DNA from: Candidatus Nitrosopumilus sp.
GTDB lineage: Archaea > Thermoproteota > Nitrososphaeria > Nitrososphaerales > Nitrosopumilaceae
Assembly: GCA_030637455.1 (NCBI GenBank)
Contig: DAOWGL010000015.1
Span: 1 to 18,825 of the forward strand
Length of the DNA stretch: 18,825 bases
Direction of reading: 5' to 3'
The translations under genes were made by a program, and so were the position numbers. This document shows positions 13,020 to 18,825 of this stretch, one piece after another. The notes under the pieces were generated by a model that was given only the letters and a program-made list of their open reading frames with translations, was not told the origin of the DNA and made no database searches. Position 1 is the stretch's first letter. Every line of letters begins with the position of its first letter.

Positions 13020-13076
13020 CAAATAATTCTCAAAACATAAAAAAAATTATCATTTTAAGTATAAAATCAAAGACAT

Positions 13077-13086
13077 ACTTATAAGC
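13077..13086 (+). promoter_or_regulatory. TATA box of the TFB gene
   Basis: ACTTATAAGC is a strong archaeal TATA match that predicts transcription from about 13105-13110. That leaves a leader of roughly 30 nt before the ATG at 13137, so unlike most genes here TFB mRNA would have a short 5' UTR. Confidence 0.5.
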
Positions 13087-13136
13087 AATAAATTAGATAA
13101 TCTTAAATATCATAATAAAAGGTTTTGAGAGAAAAA

Positions 13137-14045
13137 ATGGTTAAAATGACTAATCCAAAAGACAAATGTCCCAGATGTGGAAAGGGGTCTCTAGTTACAG
13201 ATGCCAATACTGGAGAGAATTTTTGTGGTAAATGCGGTTTTGTAATTACAGATAAAGTAGAAGAATCAGGTCCTGAATGGAGGTCATTTTCTAACGAGGG
13301 TGAGAACAAAAGCAGAGCTGGCGTTCCAACATCACTTGCAATGCACGATATGGGACTAGCCACAGTGATTAATCCACAAAATAGAGACGCAACGGGTAAA
13401 CCATTAACTGCAGCAATGAAAAGCACCATTGAAAGATTAAGAACTTGGGACAGTAGAAGTCAAGTTCACGAACCAGTTGATAGAAATTTTAGACAGGCGT
13501 TTAGTGAATTGGATAGATTAAAGGATAAACTTGCAATAGGGGATTCAGTAGTTGAAAAAGCAGCTTACATTTACAGAAAGGCTTTAGAAAAAGGTCTAGT
13601 CAGAGGGCGTTCTATCTCAGCATTAATTGCATCAGCACTTTATGCAGCATGTAGAGATACTGAAACACCAAGAACTCTAAAAGATATTGGTCAAGCAAGT
13701 AACATTAAACGTAAAGACATTGCAAGATGTTACAGATTATTACTTAGAGAATTAAATTTAAAAATGCCAGTAGTTGATCCTGTAAAATGTATTTCACGAA
13801 TTGCAAGTAAAGCAGGACTATCTGAAAAAACAAAAAGAAAAGCAACAAAAATCTTGCAAACTGCTGAAGAACAAAAAATATCAGCAGGCAAAGATCCAAT
13901 GGGATTAGCAGCTGCTGCACTCTATGTAGCATGTGTAACAAATGGAGAAAGTAAAACTCAAAGAGATGTTGCAGAAGCTGCAGGAGTTACAGAAGTTACA
14001 ATTAGAAATAGATACAAAGGATTGAAAGTAGCACTAGACCTCTAA
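13137..14045 (+). CDS. tfb: Transcription initiation factor B (TFB, TFIIB homologue)
   Basis: TFB bridges TBP-bound promoters and RNA polymerase. The N-terminal zinc ribbon has CPRCG and CGKCG, followed by the B-reader/linker (about residues 40-90, including GPEWRSF and the R-G-P-T-like SRAGVPTSL). Two cyclin-fold repeats follow at about 100-195 and 200-300, the second ending in an HTH (DVAEAAGVTEVTIRNRYKGL) that contacts the BRE. Length, about 302 aa, is normal. The ATG at 13137 was chosen; a TTG at 13125 and ATG at 13146 are alternatives. Ammonia-oxidising archaea carry several TFBs (family knowledge), so this may be one of a set. The last 12 bp overlap the convergent CPBP protease gene. 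Confidence 0.94.
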   Translation: MVKMTNPKDKCPRCGKGSLVTDANTGENFCGKCGFVITDKVEESGPEWRSFSNEGENKSRAGVPTSLAMHDMGLATVINPQNRDATGKPLTAAMKSTIERLRTWDSRSQVHEPVDRNFRQAFSELDRLKDKLAIGDSVVEKAAYIYRKALEKGLVRGRSISALIASALYAACRDTETPRTLKDIGQASNIKRKDIARCYRLLLRELNLKMPVVDPVKCISRIASKAGLSEKTKRKATKILQTAEEQKISAGKDPMGLAAAALYVACVTNGESKTQRDVAEAAGVTEVTIRNRYKGLKVALDL

Positions 14046-15023
14046 TTTGAATTCCCTTTTAGAATAAAATTTATTTACACATAAAACAGCAATTGAAAAA
14101 ACACCTGCAACCAACAATAAAATTTCTAAAGTTGACATTAAAGAATGTGAAAATGAATCTTCAATAGAAATTTCATTTAATTGAGAAATAAAATTAGCAT
14201 ATGAAAAAACAAAATAATTTGCAGCCCAATGAATCATTATAGAAGCAATAAAACCATAACGAAGATACACCCAACCAAGGATTATTCCACTTGCTGCAGC
14301 TTGGGCAAATTTTCCAGTACTCCAAGAATCACCAAATGCAATATGAGCAAATCCAAAAAGAACACCTACAAAAATTATTAAAAGAAATGCTTTTTTTGCA
14401 TCAGTAATATCCAAATTGGTAGGACTCCACAAACACTTTACAAAATATTTCAATGAGGGTCTTGCAGAATACATGACAAATAATGGGATTCCAACCAAAA
14501 ATAGACGAAATCCAAACTCTTCAACAATAGGAGCTAATGTAACATAAAAAAATTGAATCAAGTCATTTTCAGCAAGAGGTGGAACAATATCAAGACCAAT
14601 CCCTTCTTGAACAAAATTTATCAAAGTTGAGATTAAAATTAAAATTGAGAACCATTTTGTAATTCCAATCATATAATTTACGCGTGTATCATATTTGCCT
14701 AATGAGATAATCGGGGAAAGTGTCTTGAGGAAATCATATCTAGGTCCAAGAATGGCAATTACAAAAAGAATGAGATAAAAAGTCCACAATACAACAAACG
14801 CATCACCGATACTAACATCAAGGGATGATTGGTAAAATTCAGTGCCAGCAAAAAGTTCCAAATGTGTTAAAGGGTATTCAAAATTAATGTCATCTCCAAT
14901 ATCAGTTTCAAAAACAACATAGATTCCAATGGGGAATGAAACTAAAAGTAAACCAAAGATTACTGAAAGTAATGCGGTGAATGGGATTCCAATTGACTGA
15001 AGTATTTTATTTGAAACTTGCAA
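14034..15023 (-). CDS. CPBP family intramembrane metalloprotease (329 aa)
   Basis: A polytopic membrane protein with the CPBP/CAAX-protease (Abi) motifs: Glu168-Glu169-x3-Arg173 (EEFGFR), Phe223-x3-His227 (FGFAH) and His265-x3-Asn269 (HWAAN). Together these ligands form the predicted metal site within the membrane. About eight hydrophobic segments are visible, with an unusually long N-terminal part before the core (up to about residue 150). The start is a TTG at 15023, six bases after the aIF1 stop, so the two share a transcript. In other organisms the family processes CAAX proteins, pheromones or bacteriocins; the substrate here is unknown. Its last 12 bp overlap the convergent TFB gene. Confidence 0.88.
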   Translation of the reverse strand: MQVSNKILQSIGIPFTALLSVIFGLLLVSFPIGIYVVFETDIGDDINFEYPLTHLELFAGTEFYQSSLDVSIGDAFVVLWTFYLILFVIAILGPRYDFLKTLSPIISLGKYDTRVNYMIGITKWFSILILISTLINFVQEGIGLDIVPPLAENDLIQFFYVTLAPIVEEFGFRLFLVGIPLFVMYSARPSLKYFVKCLWSPTNLDITDAKKAFLLIIFVGVLFGFAHIAFGDSWSTGKFAQAAASGIILGWVYLRYGFIASIMIHWAANYFVFSYANFISQLNEISIEDSFSHSLMSTLEILLLVAGVFSIAVLCVNKFYSKREFKLEV

Positions 15024-15029
15024 GGTACT

Positions 15030-15338
15030 CTAGTGCAATTCAATGGTATCTGCTGCAAATCCTAAATGAATCAAAGTCTCTTTGATGGTATCTCTATGAT
15101 CACCCTGTAAGAATATGTAACCTTCTTTTGCAGTTCCTCCACATGCATATTTGTTTTTGAGATCTTTTGCCACAGTTTCTAGATTATTTAGTTTAGGATC
15201 CAATCCTTCAATCATCGTACCTTTTTTCTTAAAACGTCTAGTTTCTAATCGAATAATTATTTTAGTACTGTCTTTGGCAAGTTCACCACATGCGCACAAA
15301 TCTTCTGGTAGACCACAAGTATTACAAATTACTGCCAT
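15030..15338 (-). CDS. Translation initiation factor aIF1 (SUI1 family)
   Basis: 102 residues. From residue 25 the SUI1/eIF1 fold is clear: IIIRLETRRFKKKGTMIEGL and the C-terminal segment AKEGYIFLQGDHRDTIKETL. eIF1-type factors act on the small ribosomal subunit in start-codon selection. The N-terminus adds a zinc-binding extension, Cys5-x2-Cys8...Cys15-x-Cys17, typical of archaeal SUI1 proteins. First in a two-gene unit with the CPBP protease. Archaea often have more than one SUI1 protein. Confidence 0.92.
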   Translation of the reverse strand: MAVICNTCGLPEDLCACGELAKDSTKIIIRLETRRFKKKGTMIEGLDPKLNNLETVAKDLKNKYACGGTAKEGYIFLQGDHRDTIKETLIHLGFAADTIELH

Positions 15339-15442
15339 ATGTTCGAAATAAATTCAATTATTCGCACTATTAAGCCTTGTTTGAATATTATAAAAAAAAT
15401 AAAAACAATCGGATTTTTTAGATAGAAAATTAAAGATAAACA

Positions 15443-15772
15443 GTGACAGAAGAACTTACAAAAAAAGCAGCTGAAATGCTTCTTCAGGGAGCAACATTAC
15501 TCAGCGAACCTTGTCCATATTGTGCAGGGGTTAGAGTAATGAAAGAAGGACAAGCATTATGCATTAGTTGTGGCAAACAACCAGAAAAAAAAGAGATATC
15601 TGTTGAAAATCAACCAAATGAGGCATCATCAATAGAAAAAACATTTGAGAAAAAATTAGAGAGCCTCTCAAAGGAATTGGAGCAGGAAAAAGATCATGAA
15701 AAACAGCAAAATATCCTAAAAACGATCAATACTTTGTTAGAAACAATCGAGAAAATGAAAGGAAAACAATAA
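15443..15772 (+). CDS. p27/SSSCA1-type zinc-ribbon protein (109 aa)
   Basis: The start is GTG at 15443, with a TATA-like stretch (15415-15425) about 25 nt before it. Residues 5-45 match the archaeal autoantigen p27/SSSCA1 family: KKAAEMLLQGATLL, then CPYC (Cys24, Cys27) and CISC (Cys40, Cys43), a four-cysteine zinc ribbon. Residues 57-108 are a strongly charged coiled-coil-like helix (Lys/Glu rich). Family function is unclear; human homologues are linked to centromere autoimmunity and Wnt/tankyrase interaction. It probably mediates protein contacts. A gap of 35 nt separates it from Sec61-beta. Confidence 0.88.
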   Translation: MTEELTKKAAEMLLQGATLLSEPCPYCAGVRVMKEGQALCISCGKQPEKKEISVENQPNEASSIEKTFEKKLESLSKELEQEKDHEKQQNILKTINTLLETIEKMKGKQ

Positions 15773-15807
15773 AGTTTTTATGTTAAAATCCGTGATGACG
15801 AATTGTA

Positions 15808-15972
15808 ATGGCAGATAAGAAATCAGCACCACTTCCAGCATCAAGTGGAGGTCTCATGAGATTCTTTGAAGATGAGACAAAGGGATTCAAATTAGATCCA
15901 AAAATTATAGTAACAATCCCAATTAGTTTAATTGTTGTTTCATGGATAGCCGATTTATTTTTAGCTCCGTGA
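15808..15972 (+). CDS. Sec61-beta (SecG-like) subunit of the protein translocase (54 aa)
   Basis: A 54-residue protein with the archaeal Sec61-beta layout: a polar N-terminus (KKSAPLPASSGGLMRFFEDE) followed by one C-terminal transmembrane helix, residues 32-53. In archaea this subunit joins SecY and SecE in the protein-export channel. The LPAS-GGLMRFFEDE-G pattern is the conserved recognition block. A TATA-like element (TTTTTATGTT, around 15776-15785) lies about 27 nt before the ATG. Its stop is seven bases before the DUF2070 start, implying one transcript. Confidence 0.88.
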   Translation: MADKKSAPLPASSGGLMRFFEDETKGFKLDPKIIVTIPISLIVVSWIADLFLAP

Positions 15973-15979
15973 AGGAACA

Positions 15980-17728
15980 ATGGAACAAGAAATAGATGAT
16001 GTTTCAAATATACACAATAGATTTTCCCTTACTCTAGTTAATCCATCATCAAAATATTTTTCACTGGTTGTTTCAATGGTAGTAGCATCAGTTACTGTAC
16101 TTGCAGTGTATTTTGGATATTTGGGTAATTTAGGATTTGAAGAAAATTGGTATCGGTTACCAATTGTTTTAGGAGTATTATCATTAACACAATTATTAGA
16201 TTCGCGATTTGCAAAAAAGAAAGAGTATTCAAAATCTCTACATTCATCTCTTTTTGGAAATATGTTATGGACTGTTACACTTTTGATGGGAATACTTTCA
16301 AGCATAGTTTTATCAAAAGATTTAGAACTATTTTTCATTACTTTTGGATTATTACTTTTTGCAAGTTTTAGAATAGGAATTTACACTACAGTTCTTGGAG
16401 CAAGTCTCAAAAAAGCATTAGCCATTTGTCTCATTCAACCACTAGCAATGTTTTTGGTATTAATTCCACAAGATTTATGGATTTCAATACTTAGTGAACC
16501 AGTTGGATTGGGATATGGGATATCTTTCATCATAATTGCAAGTGCATGGTCATTTGTAACAGATAGAGCAGGTAGACCAGGAATGGAGAGCACACATAAA
16601 ACAATTCAAGCATATCTTGCATCACAAGGGAATGATTTTGATGATGCCGAAATGCTCATGGAAGAACGCTCAACTGAAACCAAAATAGAATCATCACAAA
16701 TAAAATTTTCAACACAGAACGGCCAAAAGGAATTCAGAATGGTATTACCAGGAATTCATCCAGGACCATATCACCCCGTAGGAGGAAGCAATATCCCCTA
16801 CCTAATTTACAAAAATTTGTCATCATCAGCAATGATCATGCACAGTATTTCAGATCATGCATTGAATCTTCCATCAAGAAAGGAAGTTGAGAAATTTTTG
16901 AAAGATTTGGAGAACAGCAAAGTCAAAGAAGAAGGGATGCAATGTACAGAACCAGTAACAGTTCAAATAAACAAAGCTAGAGTAACAGGTTTACTTTTTG
17001 GAAATAATCCACTATTGTTTTTATCATTATCACCACAGGGCATGGAAGATCTTCCTAGTTACATGAAATCAGAAATAGTCCAGTATGCAAATAATAGAAA
17101 TTATTCAAAAACACTGATTGTGGATACTCATAATGCAATGGGTGAGGAAATTTCAAAAGAGGATGGAGAAGACATGTTAAAAGCTGCCAAATCATGTTTG
17201 GATACTCTAATTACAAAAGAGAATTTCCCAATAGAGTTTGGCTATGCTAATACTGATGAAATGGATGTGTGGACAGAAGACTTGGGAATGGGAGGATTAG
17301 GAATTATTTGTCTTAAAATTAATGAGAAAAAATATTTCCTAGGATGGGCAGATTCCAACAATATGGAGAATGGGGTCAGAGAGAAAATTATAGATATTTT
17401 TGCAAAAAGAGATTATCAATTACTTGAAATTTGTACATCAGATACACATTATGCACCAGTTAAACCCAGGAATAGAAATGGATACTACCAATTAGGATTA
17501 ATTACAAGTGCAGATAAACTAGCGAAATGGTTTTTTGAAATTGCAAAAAGTGCAGAAAATAATACCGCATCAGCAAAATTTGAAATTTTAGAAAATGAAT
17601 CAAATGTAAAAGTAATGGGACAGGGAATTTATGAAGATTATTCCAAAGCATTAGATAATTCACTAAAAATTACCAAAGGATTTGTGATTGGATGTGTGAT
17701 ATTGTTTGTAACTAGTCTTTTCCTATAG
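15980..17728 (+). CDS. DUF2070 membrane protein (582 aa)
   Basis: An archaeal multi-pass membrane protein of the DUF2070 family. About seven hydrophobic segments lie between residues 25 and 195, then a large soluble domain (205-560) and a last helix (565-582). The soluble domain has family signatures rich in His/Asp: VLPGIHPGPYHPVGGSN (255-271), MHSISDHALNLPS (287-299), DTHN (382-385) and SDTHYAPVKPRN (487-498). These could form a metal site. The gene follows Sec61-beta by seven bases with a GAAGGA-like site before the ATG, so the two are co-expressed. The function is unknown, and an envelope role is inferred from the partner. Its last 17 bp overlap the convergent nuclease gene. Confidence 0.9.
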   Translation: MEQEIDDVSNIHNRFSLTLVNPSSKYFSLVVSMVVASVTVLAVYFGYLGNLGFEENWYRLPIVLGVLSLTQLLDSRFAKKKEYSKSLHSSLFGNMLWTVTLLMGILSSIVLSKDLELFFITFGLLLFASFRIGIYTTVLGASLKKALAICLIQPLAMFLVLIPQDLWISILSEPVGLGYGISFIIIASAWSFVTDRAGRPGMESTHKTIQAYLASQGNDFDDAEMLMEERSTETKIESSQIKFSTQNGQKEFRMVLPGIHPGPYHPVGGSNIPYLIYKNLSSSAMIMHSISDHALNLPSRKEVEKFLKDLENSKVKEEGMQCTEPVTVQINKARVTGLLFGNNPLLFLSLSPQGMEDLPSYMKSEIVQYANNRNYSKTLIVDTHNAMGEEISKEDGEDMLKAAKSCLDTLITKENFPIEFGYANTDEMDVWTEDLGMGGLGIICLKINEKKYFLGWADSNNMENGVREKIIDIFAKRDYQLLEICTSDTHYAPVKPRNRNGYYQLGLITSADKLAKWFFEIAKSAENNTASAKFEILENESNVKVMGQGIYEDYSKALDNSLKITKGFVIGCVILFVTSLFL

Positions 17729-18365
17729 TCTTCATTTGATCAATATTTCCATAAAATTCATCAATAAATGAAGCAAACTGAAAAATTGGGACTATAGGTA
17801 CATTCTCAATAAAATCAATTTTATCTTGGTATAATGTGACAATTACAGGTACAGCAATCGCTCCAGGAGTTTTTTCAACATAGTGTTTTGTCCTAGCAAT
17901 CTGTTTTTTTACCATAGTGGATAAGGCAGATGCGCTGTTACGTTTCCAATGTTTACAGTCAATTAAAATAGCAATTCCAAGTCTAATTCCAACAACATCA
18001 ATTTCCATTCTAGGTTTTGTCAACATCATATTTTTGATTACTGCAAAATTTTTTTCAGATAAAATTTCTGCAGTCAAACCCTCAAAATCCCTCCACTCTA
18101 GTGCAACTGAGATTTCATCAATAGGGTAGCCTTTTTCAAGTAAGGATACTGCAATCTTTAGTTTATCACCATCTTCAAAAAGATATGAATTATCTTCCTT
18201 TGTTCCAATATCATTTTTAATAAATTCATCTAAAATTATTTTAGATTCAACATCACTTATTTTTGTAACAGCAGAAAAATCTTGAATCGAGATACCTCCT
18301 TGTATAATTCCCTGTAATCCAATTATCATTTTTGGGTGAATTTTCAATTGTTGTATTTGATTCAT
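17712..18365 (-). CDS. PD-(D/E)xK nuclease-superfamily protein with N-terminal helical domain
   Basis: Numbered from the upstream ATG at 18398, residues 20-90 look like a winged-helix DNA-binding domain, and residues 100-190 match the Mrr-like restriction-endonuclease fold: WRDFEGLTAEIL helix (Glu106), Glu132-Ile-Asp134, then ILIDCKHW with Asp147-Cys-Lys149, and Lys165-Gln166 in the next helix. All expected catalytic positions are present, with the ExK element as DxK. I place the start at ATG 18365 because the upstream ATG lies in a repeated, promoter-like stretch; the longer form adds 11 residues. Such proteins act in DNA repair, mobile-DNA control or as solitary nucleases. No methylase partner is next to it, which argues against a restriction system. 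Confidence 0.78.
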   Translation of the reverse strand: MNQIQQLKIHPKMIIGLQGIIQGGISIQDFSAVTKISDVESKIILDEFIKNDIGTKEDNSYLFEDGDKLKIAVSLLEKGYPIDEISVALEWRDFEGLTAEILSEKNFAVIKNMMLTKPRMEIDVVGIRLGIAILIDCKHWKRNSASALSTMVKKQIARTKHYVEKTPGAIAVPVIVTLYQDKIDFIENVPIVPIFQFASFIDEFYGNIDQMKTIGKD

Positions 18366-18372
18366 GATAGAA

Positions 18373-18423
18373 ATATAGGTTTTAGGAACTATTAACATCA
18401 GGGTATTGTGATATAGGTTTTAG
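18373..18423. repeat. Two 13-bp direct repeats in a divergent promoter region
   Basis: ATATAGGTTTTAG occurs at 18373-18385 and again at 18411-18423, identical and 38 bp apart start to start. Both lie between the nuclease gene and the divergent solute-binding-protein gene. They may be regulator sites or duplicated promoter elements; on the minus strand each reads CTAAAACCTATAT, similar to BRE plus TATA. Confidence 0.5.
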
Positions 18424-18446
18424 TAGATGGTTTTAAAATAATCAAT

Positions 18447-18825
18447 ATGAAAAAAATGCTAGTTGTCATACTAGCTTTTTCAGCTTCATCAATTCTATAT
18501 GATGAATCATTTGCAGAAAAAAATACATTTTTTGATTCAGTGAAATTTATTCAATATCTAGATGAAAACACCGCACTGGAAGAAGTAAGAAACGGTAATC
18601 TGGACATATACTATTTCACGATATCACCAGACAGACTAGAAAATGACCAAAATAGGGATGGATTACAGGTGTTTGATTCCACAGGGGGATCATATAGTAT
18701 TCTGATAAACCCTGCCGAATCTCAAAAATTCAATCCATTTTCAAGCAAAGATATTAGATTTGCTCTAAATTATTTGATAGATAGAAAATTAATTGTAAAT
18801 GAATTGATGGGAGGGTACGGATCTC
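18447..18825 (+). CDS. ABC transporter substrate-binding protein, family 5 (3' end cut off)
   Basis: 126 residues are visible before the window ends. A signal peptide occupies about residues 1-23 (ending in ESFA|EK); there is no lipobox cysteine. The mature part begins with features of the SBP_bac_5 (oligopeptide/dipeptide-binding) family: a short FDSVKFIQYLDENTALEEVRNGNLD strand-helix and the DIRFALNYLIDRKLIVNELMGGYG segment, the family's hallmark helix. It would capture peptides or similar ligands outside the cell. The N-terminal part is shorter than in bacterial members. The permease genes lie outside the window if present. Confidence 0.85.
   Translation, partial: MKKMLVVILAFSASSILYDESFAEKNTFFDSVKFIQYLDENTALEEVRNGNLDIYYFTISPDRLENDQNRDGLQVFDSTGGSYSILINPAESQKFNPFSSKDIRFALNYLIDRKLIVNELMGGYGS

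Noticed and set aside
15791..15800. C-box-like GTGATGA suggesting a C/D box RNA
   Set aside because: No D box (CTGA) at suitable distance; it lies in the short leader of Sec61-beta.
17712..18365. Restriction-modification system
   Set aside because: The nuclease-like gene has no methyltransferase or specificity partner nearby; the methyltransferase at 8609 is about 9 kb away and is not of the DNA-methylase type.
1..18825. CRISPR array, insertion sequence or prophage
   Set aside because: No regularly spaced repeats, transposase, integrase or terminal inverted repeats were seen; composition and gene content are uniform core chromosome.

Overview
The window reads as chromosome from a marine ammonia-oxidising archaeon of the Nitrososphaerota (Thaumarchaeota), most likely close to Nitrosopumilus. 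This rests on gene content and base composition, not on a database match. Information genes are archaeal: TFB, aIF1/SUI1, Sec61-beta, a p27/SSSCA1-type zinc ribbon, an archaeal RNase P RNA, a geranylgeranyl-reductase-family flavoprotein, coenzyme F420 genes cofD and cofC, and DUF2070. The DNA is AT-rich and tightly packed. Many genes look leaderless, with a TATA-like element about 24-30 nt before the start codon, and TTG/GTG starts are common.

Layout. 1-1350: a truncated membrane-anchored DsbA-like protein (minus), a C2H2 mini-protein (minus), a one-helix membrane protein (plus) and a second C2H2 protein (minus). The two middle genes appear to share one near-palindromic TATA box. 1427-3537: an unidentified 128-aa protein, a beta-hydroxyacid dehydrogenase and an SDR dehydrogenase. 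3558-3983: a 38-aa membrane mini-protein and a small zinc protein. 4034-8206: a geranylgeranyl-reductase-family enzyme that abuts, stop to stop, a convergent 985-aa secreted protein made of Ig-like and helical repeats. 8284-9238: a small multi-zinc protein and a methyltransferase. 9270-9552: RNase P RNA, recognised from its conserved regions and P1-P4 pairings. 9612-9859: a 33-aa single C2H2 finger convergent with a 47-aa ribbon-helix-helix protein.

9981-11345 encodes an anchored surface protein whose cytoplasmic tail carries nine cysteines in 34 residues. It is divergent from the cofD-cofC pair. TFB follows, overlapping by 12 bp the convergent aIF1/SUI1-CPBP protease pair. Then come the p27-like zinc ribbon, Sec61-beta and DUF2070. 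DUF2070 overlaps by 17 bp a PD-(D/E)xK nuclease-like protein, which is divergent from a truncated ABC solute-binding protein.

No CRISPR array, insertion sequence, prophage, tRNA or 16S/23S rRNA was seen. This is core chromosome, not an obvious defence island or mobile element. The items most worth following up are the cysteine-rich tail protein, the architecture of the 985-aa surface protein, the set of tiny zinc-finger proteins (some below usual annotation length), the shared divergent promoter and the conserved His/Asp motifs in DUF2070.
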